Shown: positions 8,828 through 19,975, counted from the first letter of the stretch. The stretch: 64,000 bases of DNA from Pseudohongiella acticola (GCF_001758195.1 NZ_MASR01000001.1:2108001-2172000), one strand, 5' to 3'. Made by a program: numbers and translations. The notes: a model not told the origin generated them from the letters alone.

Positions 8828-9193
8828 TTAATTCATCCGCAGCCAGGCTGAGGTGAGCTGGAAGCTGATCACAATCAGGCTCACGCTGACCAGCAGCAGA
8901 AACCAGGCAAACAGATGGTACAGCCCCCGGTGTATGCTGGCCTTCACGCGCGCCCACCAGGACGCCTGCGGACCGGCCTGACCCGGAACCCGGGAAAACA
9001 GATTGAGGCCGGACAGCAGCAACAGCAACCACAGCGTCACCAGTACGGCCGGAATAAGCCAGCGGTCCTGCAGCGCCGCAGTTGCCCCGACCAGCACCCA
9101 GACACACACCACCAGCATGGCGAACAGGGCCACGGCAACGGGCCATCGATAGCCCTGGTGGCGGGCCGCAAAACGTTCAAAGAGTTCCAGCAT
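8828..9193 (-). CDS. Hypothetical three-helix membrane protein
   Basis: A 121-residue protein with three predicted membrane helices (about 19-39, 47-66 and 91-111) and a basic loop between the second and third. I do not recognise the family. It is about 95 bp upstream of yciA on the same strand and could be co-transcribed. An overlapping frame at 8724-9146 lacks helices and is a shadow. No clear Shine-Dalgarno precedes the ATG, so a later start is possible. Confidence 0.6.
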   Translation of the reverse strand: MLELFERFAARHQGYRWPVAVALFAMLVVCVWVLVGATAALQDRWLIPAVLVTLWLLLLLSGLNLFSRVPGQAGPQASWWARVKASIHRGLYHLFAWFLLLVSVSLIVISFQLTSAWLRMN

Positions 9194-9302
9194 AATGCTT
9201 AGCGGGTTACAATACGCCCCTGTTGTGAATGCCTTGATGACAATGAATTGATACGCTCCGGCCTACAGGGCAACAGCCTGGCCGCGCGCGCCAGGAAACC
9301 CA

Positions 9303-9860
9303 ATGGACCAATTGCAAGACACGATTCAGATACCCCTGATTGCCGGTTACAACGACAACAATGAACCCGTTGTTGAGCAGGTTAATGTGGTGTCGCTGCC
9401 TGTTGCCGGCCGCCAGCCGGTCACAGACCCCGAAGCACTGCTATCAAAAGCGGGACTGGAGCAGCCGGGTGAATTTCGTCTGACCAAATCGCCTGCTTTT
9501 ATACGCGGGCTGGCGGCCGATGACCGGATTCGTTATCCCGTCGACAACGCTGCTACCTATGAACTGCTTGAGCACAGCGGCAATCTGAGCGTACGTGTTT
9601 TCAGCAAGCATAACACAGAGGAACTCGACCAGGCGCTGACACCCGAACTGGAACTGATAGATGGTCGTATCGACATCAGCAGCCCGGGACTGCTGGTCTA
9701 TACCATCCATGTATCGATTGGATTCCAGCAGATAGAGGACGTTCTGAACAGGACTCTGACCCGCTTTCCGGACACGATCTGGTACTACGGCAACGTCTAT
9801 GATCCCGAGGACGGCGTAACACCGCTGAACTGGTGGCAGGATATCGCGCAATCCGTTTAG
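9303..9860 (+). CDS. Uncharacterised protein, possibly DUF4265
   Basis: A soluble acidic protein of 185 residues with no signal peptide or membrane segment. The middle (SPAFIRGLAADDRIRYPVDN, then SGNLSVRV) follows the pattern 'aeglavgDvi...sgn.tvRv' that I associate with DUF4265, and the end has a short two-strand region with Trp residues (IWYYGNVYDPEDG, NWWQDI). The function is unknown. It precedes yaaA by 58 bp on the same strand and could share its transcript. Confidence 0.6.
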   Translation: MDQLQDTIQIPLIAGYNDNNEPVVEQVNVVSLPVAGRQPVTDPEALLSKAGLEQPGEFRLTKSPAFIRGLAADDRIRYPVDNAATYELLEHSGNLSVRVFSKHNTEELDQALTPELELIDGRIDISSPGLLVYTIHVSIGFQQIEDVLNRTLTRFPDTIWYYGNVYDPEDGVTPLNWWQDIAQSV

Positions 9861-9918
9861 CCTGTATAACGTATTACCCGTACAGTCAGTCAATCCAAGC
9901 CCATGTTCTGAGGCCCTT

Positions 9919-10692
9919 ATGCTGTTGGTTTTATCACCTGCCAAGTCACTCGATTTTGAAAGCCCCGTGCCCACTGGCAAATTCACACAAGCAGATTACC
10001 TGAATGATTCCGCGCAGCTAAACCAGGCGTTGCGCCAGCAATCTCCGGAAGACCTGTCAAAACTCATGCATATCAGCGCCACGCTGGGCGAGCTGAATTT
10101 CCGGCGCAACCTCAACTGGCAGACACCCTTTGATACCAGCAACGCCCGGCAGGCTATCTATGCCTTTACCGGCGATGTTTATCAGGGCCTGGACGTTCAC
10201 GCCCTTAACCAGAAAGACATGGCCTATGCGCAAAACCACGTTCGCATTCTGTCGGGGCTTTATGGCCTGCTGCGTCCGCTGGATCTGATGCAACCCTATC
10301 GCCTTGAGATGGGCACTGCCTTGCCACACGGCGGCAACAAAAACCTGTATGAATTCTGGGGCAGCCGGCTTGCTGAAGGCCTGAATACGGCCATGAAGGG
10401 GCACAGCAACCGGGTTCTGATTAACCTGGCATCTAATGAATATTTTCGTGCGGTCGATAAAAAAGTACTGGATGCTGACATCGTCAGCCCGGTATTTAAG
10501 GATTACAAAAACGGTCAATACAAGATAATCAGCTTTTTTGCCAAAAAAGCGCGTGGCATGATGGCAGCGCATATCATTAAGAACCGCATCGATTCGCCAG
10601 AAGGTATTTGTCAATTCAACTCGGCGGGTTATCGTTACAGCGCCAAAGACTCAACCGCTTCCGCGCCAGTCTTTTTACGTAAACAGGCATGA
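9919..10692 (+). CDS. yaaA: Peroxide stress protein YaaA
   Basis: A 257-residue YaaA/DUF328 protein. It starts with the family's invariant LLVLSPAKSLDF and contains FRRNLNW, AIYAFTGDVYQGL, ILSGLYGLLRPLDLMQPYRLEMGT and FFAKKARGMMAAHII, all typical. In E. coli YaaA is induced by OxyR and limits free iron and DNA damage during peroxide stress. Length matches the family. The next gene, a receiver-domain protein, begins one base after its stop, so the two are almost certainly co-transcribed. Confidence 0.95.
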   Translation: MLLVLSPAKSLDFESPVPTGKFTQADYLNDSAQLNQALRQQSPEDLSKLMHISATLGELNFRRNLNWQTPFDTSNARQAIYAFTGDVYQGLDVHALNQKDMAYAQNHVRILSGLYGLLRPLDLMQPYRLEMGTALPHGGNKNLYEFWGSRLAEGLNTAMKGHSNRVLINLASNEYFRAVDKKVLDADIVSPVFKDYKNGQYKIISFFAKKARGMMAAHIIKNRIDSPEGICQFNSAGYRYSAKDSTASAPVFLRKQA

Positions 10693-10693
10693 T

Positions 10694-11530
10694 ATGAAAA
10701 TTCGAATTCTGCTGATCGACGATGCCAGTTTTATTCGCGATCTGATAAAGCGCACGCTGCGAAAATACCTGCCCCAGGGGGAAGTTATTGAAGCCGCTGA
10801 CGGGCGCAGAGCACAATCCATTCTGAACCGGCAACCCATCGACCTCATTCTCAGCGACTGGGAGATGCCCGGTGTAAGTGGCGAAGAGCTGCTGCAGTGG
10901 GTACGTGCCGATGAAAAACTGGCGCAGATACCGTTCGTCATGATCACCAGCCTGGGCGGCAAGGAACACATCATGCGCGCGGTGCAGGCAGGCGTCAGTG
11001 ACTATCTGGGCAAGCCGTTCACCGGTGAAGAACTGATGCACAAAGTGCAGAAAGCGCTGGTCAAATCCGGCAAACTGAACAAGGCTGCAGCCGGGCCGGC
11101 CGCCAAAGGCGGGCCTTTCAGCTCACTGGAAATTCTCAGTGGCAAAGGCGACGGTATGCCTGGCGGGTCACTGGAAGCATTGACCGGCGCCGCCAAAAGC
11201 AAAGAATCTCCCAAGCTCAAAGGCACGGCGCTGGTATCCTGGGAAGACATTGAGTTTCGTTGCATGATCAAGCACATCAGCATCGACGAAGTATTGCTGG
11301 TCTGCAAGCGCGCTGCACAACATCCCAGTGTGTTTGCATCCGTCTCGGTCACGCTGTCACCGGGCAACCAGGCGGGTCAGGCGATCAACGATCTTGGCGC
11401 TTATGTGCACAGCATCTCCGCAGTCGAGAAGCGTCGGGACGCCGAATTCCTGAATCTTGTGCTGCGTTTTGAAAGTCCGACTGACGAACAGCGCACATTG
11501 CTCAGTAGTTTTATTCTGGAGAATCCGTAA
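10694..11530 (+). CDS. Response regulator with C-terminal PilZ-like domain
   Basis: This 278-residue protein has an N-terminal CheY-like receiver (1-122) with the acidic pair D9/D10, phospho-acceptor D55 in LILSDWEMPG, T86/S87 and K108 in YLGKPF. A low-complexity Gly/Lys/Ala linker (about 124-178) leads to a C-terminal beta-rich domain (about 180-276) resembling PilZ but without the RxxxR c-di-GMP motif at its start. It may be a non-binding PilZ. It has no DNA-binding domain, so output is probably by protein contact. It is one base downstream of yaaA, and no histidine kinase is adjacent. Confidence 0.8.
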   Translation: MKIRILLIDDASFIRDLIKRTLRKYLPQGEVIEAADGRRAQSILNRQPIDLILSDWEMPGVSGEELLQWVRADEKLAQIPFVMITSLGGKEHIMRAVQAGVSDYLGKPFTGEELMHKVQKALVKSGKLNKAAAGPAAKGGPFSSLEILSGKGDGMPGGSLEALTGAAKSKESPKLKGTALVSWEDIEFRCMIKHISIDEVLLVCKRAAQHPSVFASVSVTLSPGNQAGQAINDLGAYVHSISAVEKRRDAEFLNLVLRFESPTDEQRTLLSSFILENP

Positions 11531-11545
11531 ACCAGCCAGACTGGA

Positions 11546-12709
11546 TCAATCATTGTCGGGGCGTTTGAACGGCAATTGTTGGACGGCAGCCTCTTTATAG
11601 GCGCGCACATGATCGATTTCCTGCGCACAGAAGTCAGCGATGGCATGGCGAAAGGCAGGCTCTTGTATCCAGTGATAGGATTCTGTGCTCACCGGTTCGA
11701 AGCCGCGTCGCAACTTGTGCTCACCCTGAGCACCGGCATCAAACAGCGTCAGTTGATGTGCAATACAATATTCAATGCCCTGATAATAGCAGGTCTCAAA
11801 GTGCAGATTCTGGTAGTCGTCGCTGGCCCCCCAATAACGACCGAACAGGCTTTCAGCTCCCTCGAAGAATAACGCCCCGGCGATATATTCGCCGTGCCGC
11901 TGTGCCATTACCAGAAACGCTGCTTCAGGCATGCTGGCATGTATCTGTCGAAAAAAGTCGCGCGTCAGATAACCATGCTGACCACGAATGTGATAGGTAT
12001 TCTGATAGAACTGATAAAACCGGTCCCAGATCGCGTCGCTTATTTCCTCCCCTTGCAGACGCTCAAAGCTGATGCCCTGAGCTTTCACATCGGCTCTTTC
12101 CTTACGCAGATTCTTGCGCTTGCGCGAACTGAAGGTATCGAGAAACCCATCAAAGCTCTGGTAATCACGATTGCGCCAGTGAAACTGACAGGCCTCCCGG
12201 CGAACCAGCCCGGCTTTGGCAAACAGGGCTGAGGCTGACGTATCCGGAAACAGAATATGCCAGGAACTGGCACCTGACTGTTCAGCATACTTCATCACTG
12301 CGCTGATAATATGGGGCATAAGCGCCTGTATTCGTTCCGGGCTGTCGGCCAGTACCCGAGGGGATTGGCTCGGCGTAAACGGAATCGCGGTCAGCAGTTT
12401 GGGGTAATAGGCATGCCCGTGGCGCTGATAGGCGTCGGCCCAGCTCCAGTCAAAGACATACTCACCGTAAGAGTGGTTCTTCAGGTACAGCGGCATCGCA
12501 GCCAGCAGTTGCTTGCTGTCCTCAGCAAAGACTGCCAGGTGACACGGCTGCCAACCCGTCTCGGCACTGACCGATCCGCTTTGTTCCAGCGCCAGAAGAA
12601 ACTCGTGTTTCAGGAACGGACTGTTGCTACCGGCCAGCCTGTTCCAGGCGCCAGCATCAATTTCCTGCATCGACAGTCCGATTCGAATTTCAGGTTGGTG
12701 AGCATCCAA
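11546..12709 (-). CDS. FemAB/GNAT-like acyltransferase (PF04339 type)
   Basis: A 387-residue member of the proteobacterial FemAB-like family (formerly DUF482). Characteristic strings are LYLKNHSYGEYVFDWSWADA, YYPKLLTAIPFTP, HILFPDTSA, SSRKRKNLRKER, AGALFFEGAESLFGRYWG and FDAGAQGEHKLRRGF. The fold is a double GNAT domain and acts on an unknown acceptor; the name 'peptidoglycan biosynthesis' is inherited from Fem proteins and is not demonstrated. It is convergent with the response regulator gene (15 bp apart) and divergent from hexR across about 130 bp. Confidence 0.82.
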   Translation of the reverse strand: MDAHQPEIRIGLSMQEIDAGAWNRLAGSNSPFLKHEFLLALEQSGSVSAETGWQPCHLAVFAEDSKQLLAAMPLYLKNHSYGEYVFDWSWADAYQRHGHAYYPKLLTAIPFTPSQSPRVLADSPERIQALMPHIISAVMKYAEQSGASSWHILFPDTSASALFAKAGLVRREACQFHWRNRDYQSFDGFLDTFSSRKRKNLRKERADVKAQGISFERLQGEEISDAIWDRFYQFYQNTYHIRGQHGYLTRDFFRQIHASMPEAAFLVMAQRHGEYIAGALFFEGAESLFGRYWGASDDYQNLHFETCYYQGIEYCIAHQLTLFDAGAQGEHKLRRGFEPVSTESYHWIQEPAFRHAIADFCAQEIDHVRAYKEAAVQQLPFKRPDND

Positions 12710-12782
12710 AACAAAGCACCGCAGATCGCTTGGGTAACAGCATCAGAATTGTATGAAGCATGAGGATGGTACTGAAAGCGTG

Positions 12783-12834
12783 CTTCCTGTTATATTCACA
12801 CTCCTAACTTCACACTCCGCAGTGTAACAGGAAG
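12783..12834 (+). promoter_or_regulatory. Inverted and direct repeats upstream of hexR
   Basis: CTTCCTGTTA (12783-12792) is mirrored by TAACAGGAAG (12825-12834). Between them TTCACACTCC occurs twice, at 12795-12804 and 12809-12818. The right arm ends six bases before the GTG start and contains the likely ribosome-binding AGGA, so folding or repressor binding could control hexR. It could be an autoregulatory operator. It is not a good match to the usual TGTARTTNNATTACA HexR site. Confidence 0.45.
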
Positions 12835-12840
12835 ACAGCG

Positions 12841-13719
12841 GTGGATGCCCAGAATCTGATCAGTAAAATCAAAGAGCGACGCGAGTTGCTGCGCAAGTCC
12901 GAGCGCAAGGTTGCCGATTTTGTCATCGACAACACCTCGGCGGTACTGGGCATGCGTATTGTCGACGTGGCCGCACGCGCCGATGTCAGCGAACCGACGG
13001 TGGTTCGTTTCTGTCGGGCGCTGGATTTTGATGGCTTCCAGTCATTCAAGTTGCAACTGGCCCAGCACCTGGGCGCAAACAGCAGCTATTCACAATTTTC
13101 GGTGGATGATCGCGACACGGTCGCCGATCTCAGTCACAAGGTCTTTGATTCAACCATTGGCTCGTTGCTGACAGTACGCGACCAACTGGACCCGACTGCC
13201 CTGGAACAGGCCATTGCCGCCATCAACGAGGCCAACCGGGTAGAGTTCTACGGCTTCGGCGCCTCCGGTTCGGTGGCCTCCGATGCCCAACACAAGTTTT
13301 TCCGTCTGCAATTGTCCAGTACGGCCTACACCGACCCGCATATTCAGCACATGTCAGCGATTTCGCTCAGCCCCAAAGACGTTGTGGTTGCCATTTCGCA
13401 ATCAGGTCGCACCAAAGCCCTGATACAAAGTGTGGAACTGGCACTTGAAGCCGGCGCGACAGTGGTCGGCCTGGCGCCACAGGACACACCTCTGAGCAAA
13501 CTCAGTACGATTCCGATTTATGTCAATATGGAAGAGGACCTGCAGGTATTCACGCCGGTTTCTTCCCGCATCGCTCATCTGCTGGTCATTGATGTACTGG
13601 CCATGGGCGTGGCACGGTTGCGCAAAGATCTGTTGAAAGACTATTTGAAGCGTATCAACAAAAGCCTGCGCGCCCTGCGCACACAAAAGCCTAATATTAT
13701 CGGCGGCAACGAGAACTGA
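12841..13719 (+). CDS. hexR: Transcriptional regulator HexR (RpiR family)
   Basis: A 292-residue regulator. An N-terminal RpiR-type helix-turn-helix (about 1-77; VDVAARADVSEPTVVRFCRA) is followed by a SIS sugar-phosphate-binding domain (about 120-255; FYGFGASGSVASDAQHKFFR and VVAISQSGRTKALI). HexR senses 2-keto-3-deoxy-6-phosphogluconate and controls central carbon genes (Entner-Doudoroff, zwf, gap, glycolysis/gluconeogenesis switch). The start is GTG at 12841 with AGGA in the repeat just upstream. Usual partners zwf, pgl and eda are not adjacent. It converges on glmS. Confidence 0.9.
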   Translation: MDAQNLISKIKERRELLRKSERKVADFVIDNTSAVLGMRIVDVAARADVSEPTVVRFCRALDFDGFQSFKLQLAQHLGANSSYSQFSVDDRDTVADLSHKVFDSTIGSLLTVRDQLDPTALEQAIAAINEANRVEFYGFGASGSVASDAQHKFFRLQLSSTAYTDPHIQHMSAISLSPKDVVVAISQSGRTKALIQSVELALEAGATVVGLAPQDTPLSKLSTIPIYVNMEEDLQVFTPVSSRIAHLLVIDVLAMGVARLRKDLLKDYLKRINKSLRALRTQKPNIIGGNEN

Positions 13720-13766
13720 CCCTTTTTCTGTGACACCCGACACATCTAATGTATAGCTGAATCGTT

Positions 13767-13791
13767 GCAGGCTTCAGAGTCCTGAAGCTGC
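13767..13791. other. Hairpin between convergent hexR and glmS
   Basis: GCTTCAG (13771-13777) and CTGAAGC (13782-13788) pair around AGTC, extended by GCA/TGC with a one-base bulge. Neither side has a clear T-run, so a terminator role is weakly supported. Confidence 0.35.
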
Positions 13792-13831
13792 TATGCTTAC
13801 TGACGCAGAAAACGGAACTAAGCCAACCTGC

Positions 13832-15667
13832 CTACTCCACTGTCACTGACTTGGCCAGGTTGCGAGGATGATCCACATCAGTACCTTTTAGAATGGCGAC
13901 ATGGTAGGACAACAGCTGTAGTGGCACGGTATATAGAATGGGCGCCAGTACATCCGGTACTGCAGGCATTCGAATCAGTTTGTAGTCTCCGTCATCGTCG
14001 AAACCACCGCTCTCGTCGGCAAATACAAACAATTTACCGCCACGAGCACTGACTTCTGCCAGGTTGCCTTTCAATTTTCCCAGTAGCTCGTCATTCGGTG
14101 CCACAGCAATGACCGGCATTTTGTCGTCTACCAACGCCAACGGCCCATGTTTGAGTTCGCCAGCGGGATAGGCCTCCGCGTGAATATAGGAAATTTCCTT
14201 GAGTTTGAGTGCACCTTCTTTGGCAACCGGATACTGATTGCCACGACCCAGGAACAGTGCGTGATTCTTGTCTGCAAAACTGATGGACAACTCTTTGATT
14301 GCCTCGTCCAGCTCAAGTACCTGGTCAACCAGTCCGGGCAGTTTGTGCAGATCAGTCACATGTTGCGCTTCGGATTCGTCTGTCATGCCATTGCGGCGGC
14401 CCAGCACCAGCGACAGCAGCAACAATGCGCAAAGCTGAGTCGTGAAAGCCTTGGTAGAGGCCACGCCTATTTCCCGCCCGGCCATGGTCAAAAGCGAGAA
14501 GTCAGATTCACGCACCAGAGAGCTGGTGGCCACATTGCAGATTGCCAGGCTACCGACATAGCCAAGTTCATCGGCGTAACGTAACGCCGCCAGCGTATCT
14601 GCAGTTTCGCCAGACTGCGAAATCGTCACAAACAGCGTACCGGGTCGGACGATTATATTGCGATAACGATAGTCACTGGCGATATCCACCTGACACGGCA
14701 TCTTGGCGATGTTTTCGAGCCAGTATTTGGTGATCAAGCCGGCGTGGAAACTGGTTCCGCAGGCAACAATCTGTACATTATTGACCTTGTCGAAAATATC
14801 TTTTGCTTTGATACCAAAGGCTTCTTCCAATACATGGTTGGCGCTGACCCGGCCACTTAGCGTGTTCTTGATGACAGCACTTTGCTCGTATATTTCCTTG
14901 AGCATAAAGTGGCCATAGTCGCCCTTCTCTATTTCGGAAAGATCGCTGCGGATACGCGTGCGTTTTCGCTCCACGGGCTTGCCGTCAGCAAAGATGCTGA
15001 TGGATTTTCGTTTAACCTCGGCGACATCACCTTCTTCCAGGTAAATAAATCGGTCTGTTACCTGCCCCAATGCCAGCGGATCGGATGCGACAAAGTTTTC
15101 GCCTATACCGACGCCGATTACCAGTGGGCTGCCACTGCGAGCAACCACCAGAGTTTCAGGCTCCTTAGTACTGATGACGCAAAGACCATAGGCACCATGT
15201 AACATTGGTACAACATGTTGCACGGCGCTCAGCAGATCGATTTTTTCCTGACGCATTGCGCGATGAATCAGATGCACAACAACCTCGGTGTCGGTGTCGG
15301 AGGTGAATGCATAACCGTCTGCAAGCAGTTGTTTTCTAAGTGCATCGTGGTTCTCAATAATACCGTTGTGAACCAGAGCAAGTTCGTCATGGGACATATG
15401 AGGGTGAGCATTGTTTTCACTGGGAACACCGTGAGTTGCCCAGCGGGTATGGGCAATGCCGGTCTTACCCTGTGTCGGGTTTTCTTCAATCTTGTTGACC
15501 AGTTTTTTAACTTTGCCGACGGCCCTGACCGAAGTCAACGACTCATCTTTGCTGCCGAGAACCGCCACGCCGGCGGAATCGTAACCCCGATACTCCAGGC
15601 GTTTTAGACCTTCCAGTAATATTTCAACCACATCCCGCTGTGCTACCGCGCCGACAATTCCGCACAT
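13832..15667 (-). CDS. glmS: Glutamine-fructose-6-phosphate aminotransferase (isomerising)
   Basis: A 611-residue enzyme making glucosamine-6-phosphate from fructose-6-phosphate and glutamine, the first step to UDP-GlcNAc. The N-terminal class II glutamine amidotransferase begins MCGIVGAV, with Cys2 exposed as nucleophile, and includes HTRWATHG. Two SIS domains follow ([43 protein letters not shown]), and the conserved end is LAKSVTVE. The start is the ATG at 15667 behind AGGGG, not the TTG two codons upstream, because Cys must follow Met. It is 26 bp downstream of glmU and likely in the same transcript. I saw no glmS ribozyme features. Confidence 0.97.
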   Translation of the reverse strand: MCGIVGAVAQRDVVEILLEGLKRLEYRGYDSAGVAVLGSKDESLTSVRAVGKVKKLVNKIEENPTQGKTGIAHTRWATHGVPSENNAHPHMSHDELALVHNGIIENHDALRKQLLADGYAFTSDTDTEVVVHLIHRAMRQEKIDLLSAVQHVVPMLHGAYGLCVISTKEPETLVVARSGSPLVIGVGIGENFVASDPLALGQVTDRFIYLEEGDVAEVKRKSISIFADGKPVERKRTRIRSDLSEIEKGDYGHFMLKEIYEQSAVIKNTLSGRVSANHVLEEAFGIKAKDIFDKVNNVQIVACGTSFHAGLITKYWLENIAKMPCQVDIASDYRYRNIIVRPGTLFVTISQSGETADTLAALRYADELGYVGSLAICNVATSSLVRESDFSLLTMAGREIGVASTKAFTTQLCALLLLSLVLGRRNGMTDESEAQHVTDLHKLPGLVDQVLELDEAIKELSISFADKNHALFLGRGNQYPVAKEGALKLKEISYIHAEAYPAGELKHGPLALVDDKMPVIAVAPNDELLGKLKGNLAEVSARGGKLFVFADESGGFDDDGDYKLIRMPAVPDVLAPILYTVPLQLLSYHVAILKGTDVDHPRNLAKSVTVE

Positions 15668-15693
15668 AAACAACCCCTGTTACTTTCGATAAT

Positions 15694-17067
15694 CTATTTT
15701 TTGACTGGACGTTTCCATCCGGAAATATTTTTTTGCTTTCCGCGCGCGACGGCGAGATCATTGTCTGGTACATCCGACGTAACAACAGAGCCCGCCGCGA
15801 CGGTAGCATCACGCCCGATACTTACCGGCGCCACCAGTGCGCTGTTGGAACCAATAAAAACACCTGCCTTGATGACTGTCCTGAATTTGTTAATGCCGTC
15901 ATAGTTGCAGGTAATGGTACCGGCACCGATATTGACGTTGTCTTCGATACTGGCATCACCGATATAACTCAGATGATTCACTTTACTGCCGGGTCCAATA
16001 CTGGATTTTTTGGTTTCAACAAAGTTACCGATTTTGCTTCGATCGCCCAGTTCAGTGCCAGCTCGCAGTCGCGCGAATGGGCCGACAGTACATGCTTTTG
16101 ATAACGTGCTGCCTTCCAGATGGCTGTTGGCCAGAATGGTGCAGTCGTCGCCGATGTTACAATCGATAAGAGTGACATTTGGCCCTATATTGACCCGATC
16201 GCCGAGTGTCACATTGCCTTCAACAATGACATTGATGTCGAGACACACGTCCCGCCCAACCTGCAATGAGCCTCGTATATCGAGACGGGCCGGATCCCGC
16301 ACAGTGACTCCCTTCAATGCCAGGTGTTGCGCCTGCCGTAACTGGTAATTACGTTCCAGTTCGGCGAGCTGCAATCTATTGTTGACTCCCTGTACCTCGT
16401 CACTGTCATGGGTCTGTAAACTGGCGACACTGCAACCATCGTTGCATGCCAGGGCCACTGTATCGGTCAGGTAATACTCTCCCTGGGCGTTCTCGGTGGT
16501 CAGTGAAGCAAGCCATCGTTTTAATTTGCCGGCGTTGAACGCCATGATGCCGGTATTAATTTCGTTAATCTTTTTTTGCTCGTCGGAGGCGTCCTTCTCT
16601 TCCACAATCGCGCTAATCTGACCCGACTCATCACGAATGATACGACCCAGGCCAGTTGGGTTATCAGTCACCAGAGTCAACACGGCGATGCCGGTTTCTT
16701 CGGCCTTGGCCTGCAATTGAAGCAGAGTCGCCGACGTTATCAGTGGAACGTCACCGTAAAGTACAACCACGGTTTTGTCGTCTGCCAACGTCGGCGCCGC
16801 CTGCATGACGGCGTGTCCGGTACCCAACTGCTCTGTCTGTTCCACCCAGTTAAGCGACGCGTCGACAGGGTTTCTGTCGAAGTAGGCGCGAACCTGAGCA
16901 GACTGGAATCCGGTGACAACATGAATGCCATCGGCACCGATCGCTGTTGCTGCTGAGATGACGTGACCAAGCATGGGTTTTCCGGCCAGTGTGTGCAGGA
17001 CTTTAGGTTGGTCGGAATACATTCGTGTGCCCTTGCCTGCGGCCAACACAATTACGTCTGTGCTCAT
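15694..17067 (-). CDS. glmU: Bifunctional GlmU: GlcN-1-P acetyltransferase / GlcNAc-1-P uridylyltransferase
   Basis: A 457-residue enzyme catalysing the last two steps to UDP-GlcNAc. The N-terminal pyrophosphorylase domain starts with VIVLAAGKGTRMYSD (about 5-19) and has VLYGDVPLI. From about residue 250 the left-handed beta-helix of hexapeptide repeats (IGDDCTILANSHLEGS, IGNFVETKKSSIGPGSKVNH, NIGAGTITCNYDG) carries the acetyltransferase site. It sits between the atp operon and glmS, as in many gammaproteobacteria. AGGA lies seven bases before the ATG. Only 24 bp separate it from the atp terminator. Confidence 0.97.
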   Translation of the reverse strand: MSTDVIVLAAGKGTRMYSDQPKVLHTLAGKPMLGHVISAATAIGADGIHVVTGFQSAQVRAYFDRNPVDASLNWVEQTEQLGTGHAVMQAAPTLADDKTVVVLYGDVPLITSATLLQLQAKAEETGIAVLTLVTDNPTGLGRIIRDESGQISAIVEEKDASDEQKKINEINTGIMAFNAGKLKRWLASLTTENAQGEYYLTDTVALACNDGCSVASLQTHDSDEVQGVNNRLQLAELERNYQLRQAQHLALKGVTVRDPARLDIRGSLQVGRDVCLDINVIVEGNVTLGDRVNIGPNVTLIDCNIGDDCTILANSHLEGSTLSKACTVGPFARLRAGTELGDRSKIGNFVETKKSSIGPGSKVNHLSYIGDASIEDNVNIGAGTITCNYDGINKFRTVIKAGVFIGSNSALVAPVSIGRDATVAAGSVVTSDVPDNDLAVARGKQKNISGWKRPVKK

Positions 17068-17091
17068 GGTCTGTCCTGAGTAACGTCCATA

Positions 17092-17123
17092 AAAAAAGGG
17101 TAGCGGTTAGGCTACCCTTTTTT
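17092..17123 (-). terminator. Terminator of the atp operon
   Basis: A 13-bp perfect stem (17092-17104 with 17111-17123) with a six-base loop and, read on the minus strand, seven T after it. It lies 26 bp after the atpC stop and just before glmU. The A-run on the other side makes it potentially bidirectional. Confidence 0.85.
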
Positions 17124-17149
17124 CCCGAACTTTCAAAGCGATGTGACTG

Positions 17150-17563
17150 TTACTTGCGTATTTGCTTGAGTGCACGAAGCTGTGCAACAGCTTCAGCCAG
17201 CTGTGTCGCAGCGCGTGAGTATTCGAACTCGGCGTCTTTGTTGGCAATCGCTGACTGTACGTCTTCGATAGCTTTCTGAGCCGCAGCTTCGTCTACATCG
17301 CCAGCGCGGATTGCCGTATCAGCGAGCACGGTAACCGTTCCGCTCTGTACTTCGAGGTAACCGCCGGATACGTAATAAATTTCTTCTGCTCCGTCACGCA
17401 GCACGCAGCGTACCGGTCCGGGAATAAGCTCGGTCAGCAAAGGTGCATGGCCTGGTGCCACACCCAGATCACCCAGTGTTCCCGTCGCCACGACCATTTC
17501 TACCAGGCCGGAGAAGATCTGTTTTTCGGCACTTACGATGTCACAATGCATTGTCATCGCCAT
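17150..17563 (-). CDS. atpC: ATP synthase F1 subunit epsilon
   Basis: A 137-residue epsilon subunit, last gene of the atp operon. It has an N-terminal beta-sandwich ([54 protein letters not shown]) and a C-terminal helical hairpin (about 88-137) that can inhibit rotation. It is part of the central stalk. The start [13 protein letters not shown] matches the usual family start [12 protein letters not shown]. It follows atpD by 83 bp. Confidence 0.95.
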   Translation of the reverse strand: MAMTMHCDIVSAEKQIFSGLVEMVVATGTLGDLGVAPGHAPLLTELIPGPVRCVLRDGAEEIYYVSGGYLEVQSGTVTVLADTAIRAGDVDEAAAQKAIEDVQSAIANKDAEFEYSRAATQLAEAVAQLRALKQIRK

Positions 17564-17646
17564 AAACTTTATCTCTTTGCAATTCTGTCAGACCATTGAT
17601 GTTCAGCGCAGACAGACTGTTGCCAGCCTGCCTGCAAACAACACTA

Positions 17647-19062
<1,416 letters not shown>

Positions 19063-19114
19063 TTAAGTATTCCTGATCTTCTAAACTGGTTAAATATCTG
19101 TTTGTCGCTGGCGA

Positions 19115-19975
19115 TCAGACAGCGGCCGCGCCGCTGACGATCTCTGACAGTTCCTGTGTAATGGAAGCCTGCCGCGCCTTGTTGTAGACAAGGCCAAGCT
19201 CTTCTATCAAATCGCCTGCGTTGTCAGTTGCGTTCTTCATTGCAAGCATCCGGGCCGCCTGTTCGCAGGCAAGATTTTCAACCACTGCCTGATAAACTTG
19301 CGTTTCAACATAACGTGCCAGCAGGCCATCCAGCAGAGCTTCGGCCTGGGGCTCGTAAATATAGTCCCAGTGATGCTTGAGCTCTTTGTCGTCTGATGGC
19401 TCCAGCGGCAATAACTGCGCTACCACCGGTGTTTGCGTCATGGTGTTGACAAAATTGTTGCTGACCAGGAAAAGCTGATCGATTTCGCCATTGTCGAACT
19501 TGTCCAGCATCACCTTGACTGCACCGATAACATCAGCGAGCTCGGGCTTGTCGCCCAGACCACGTACTGATGCCACGACCTTGCCGCCATAACTGTTGAA
19601 GAACGACGTTGCCTTGGCGCCTACTGCTGCGAACTCGACTTCGACGTTCTGTTTACGCAAACTGCTGATCGCTTTGACGGCCGCCTTGAATGCGTTGATG
19701 TTCAGACCGCCACACAGGCCACGGTCTGATGATATGACAATAAACCCGGCACGTTTGACTTCACGCTTGGTGAAATAGACGTGACGATACTCCGGGTTCG
19801 CATTGGCAATATGGCCAATAACATTACGCATATGTGTCGCGTAAGGTTTGCCAACTGCCATGCGATCCTGCGCTTTACGCATCTTTGACGCAGCCACCAT
19901 TTCCATGGCGCTGGTTATTTTCCGCGTATTATTGATGCTGGAGATCTTGCCTCGAATCTCTTTTCCACCAGCCAT
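19115..19975 (-). CDS. atpG: ATP synthase F1 subunit gamma
   Basis: A 286-residue rotor shaft protein. The N-terminal coiled-coil helix ([36 protein letters not shown]) and the C-terminal helix ([20 protein letters not shown], then [19 protein letters not shown]) form the central stalk that turns inside alpha3beta3. The Rossmann-like middle ([13 protein letters not shown]) is intact. It is in the usual position between atpA and atpD. Confidence 0.97.
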   Translation of the reverse strand: MAGGKEIRGKISSINNTRKITSAMEMVAASKMRKAQDRMAVGKPYATHMRNVIGHIANANPEYRHVYFTKREVKRAGFIVISSDRGLCGGLNINAFKAAVKAISSLRKQNVEVEFAAVGAKATSFFNSYGGKVVASVRGLGDKPELADVIGAVKVMLDKFDNGEIDQLFLVSNNFVNTMTQTPVVAQLLPLEPSDDKELKHHWDYIYEPQAEALLDGLLARYVETQVYQAVVENLACEQAARMLAMKNATDNAGDLIEELGLVYNKARQASITQELSEIVSGAAAV

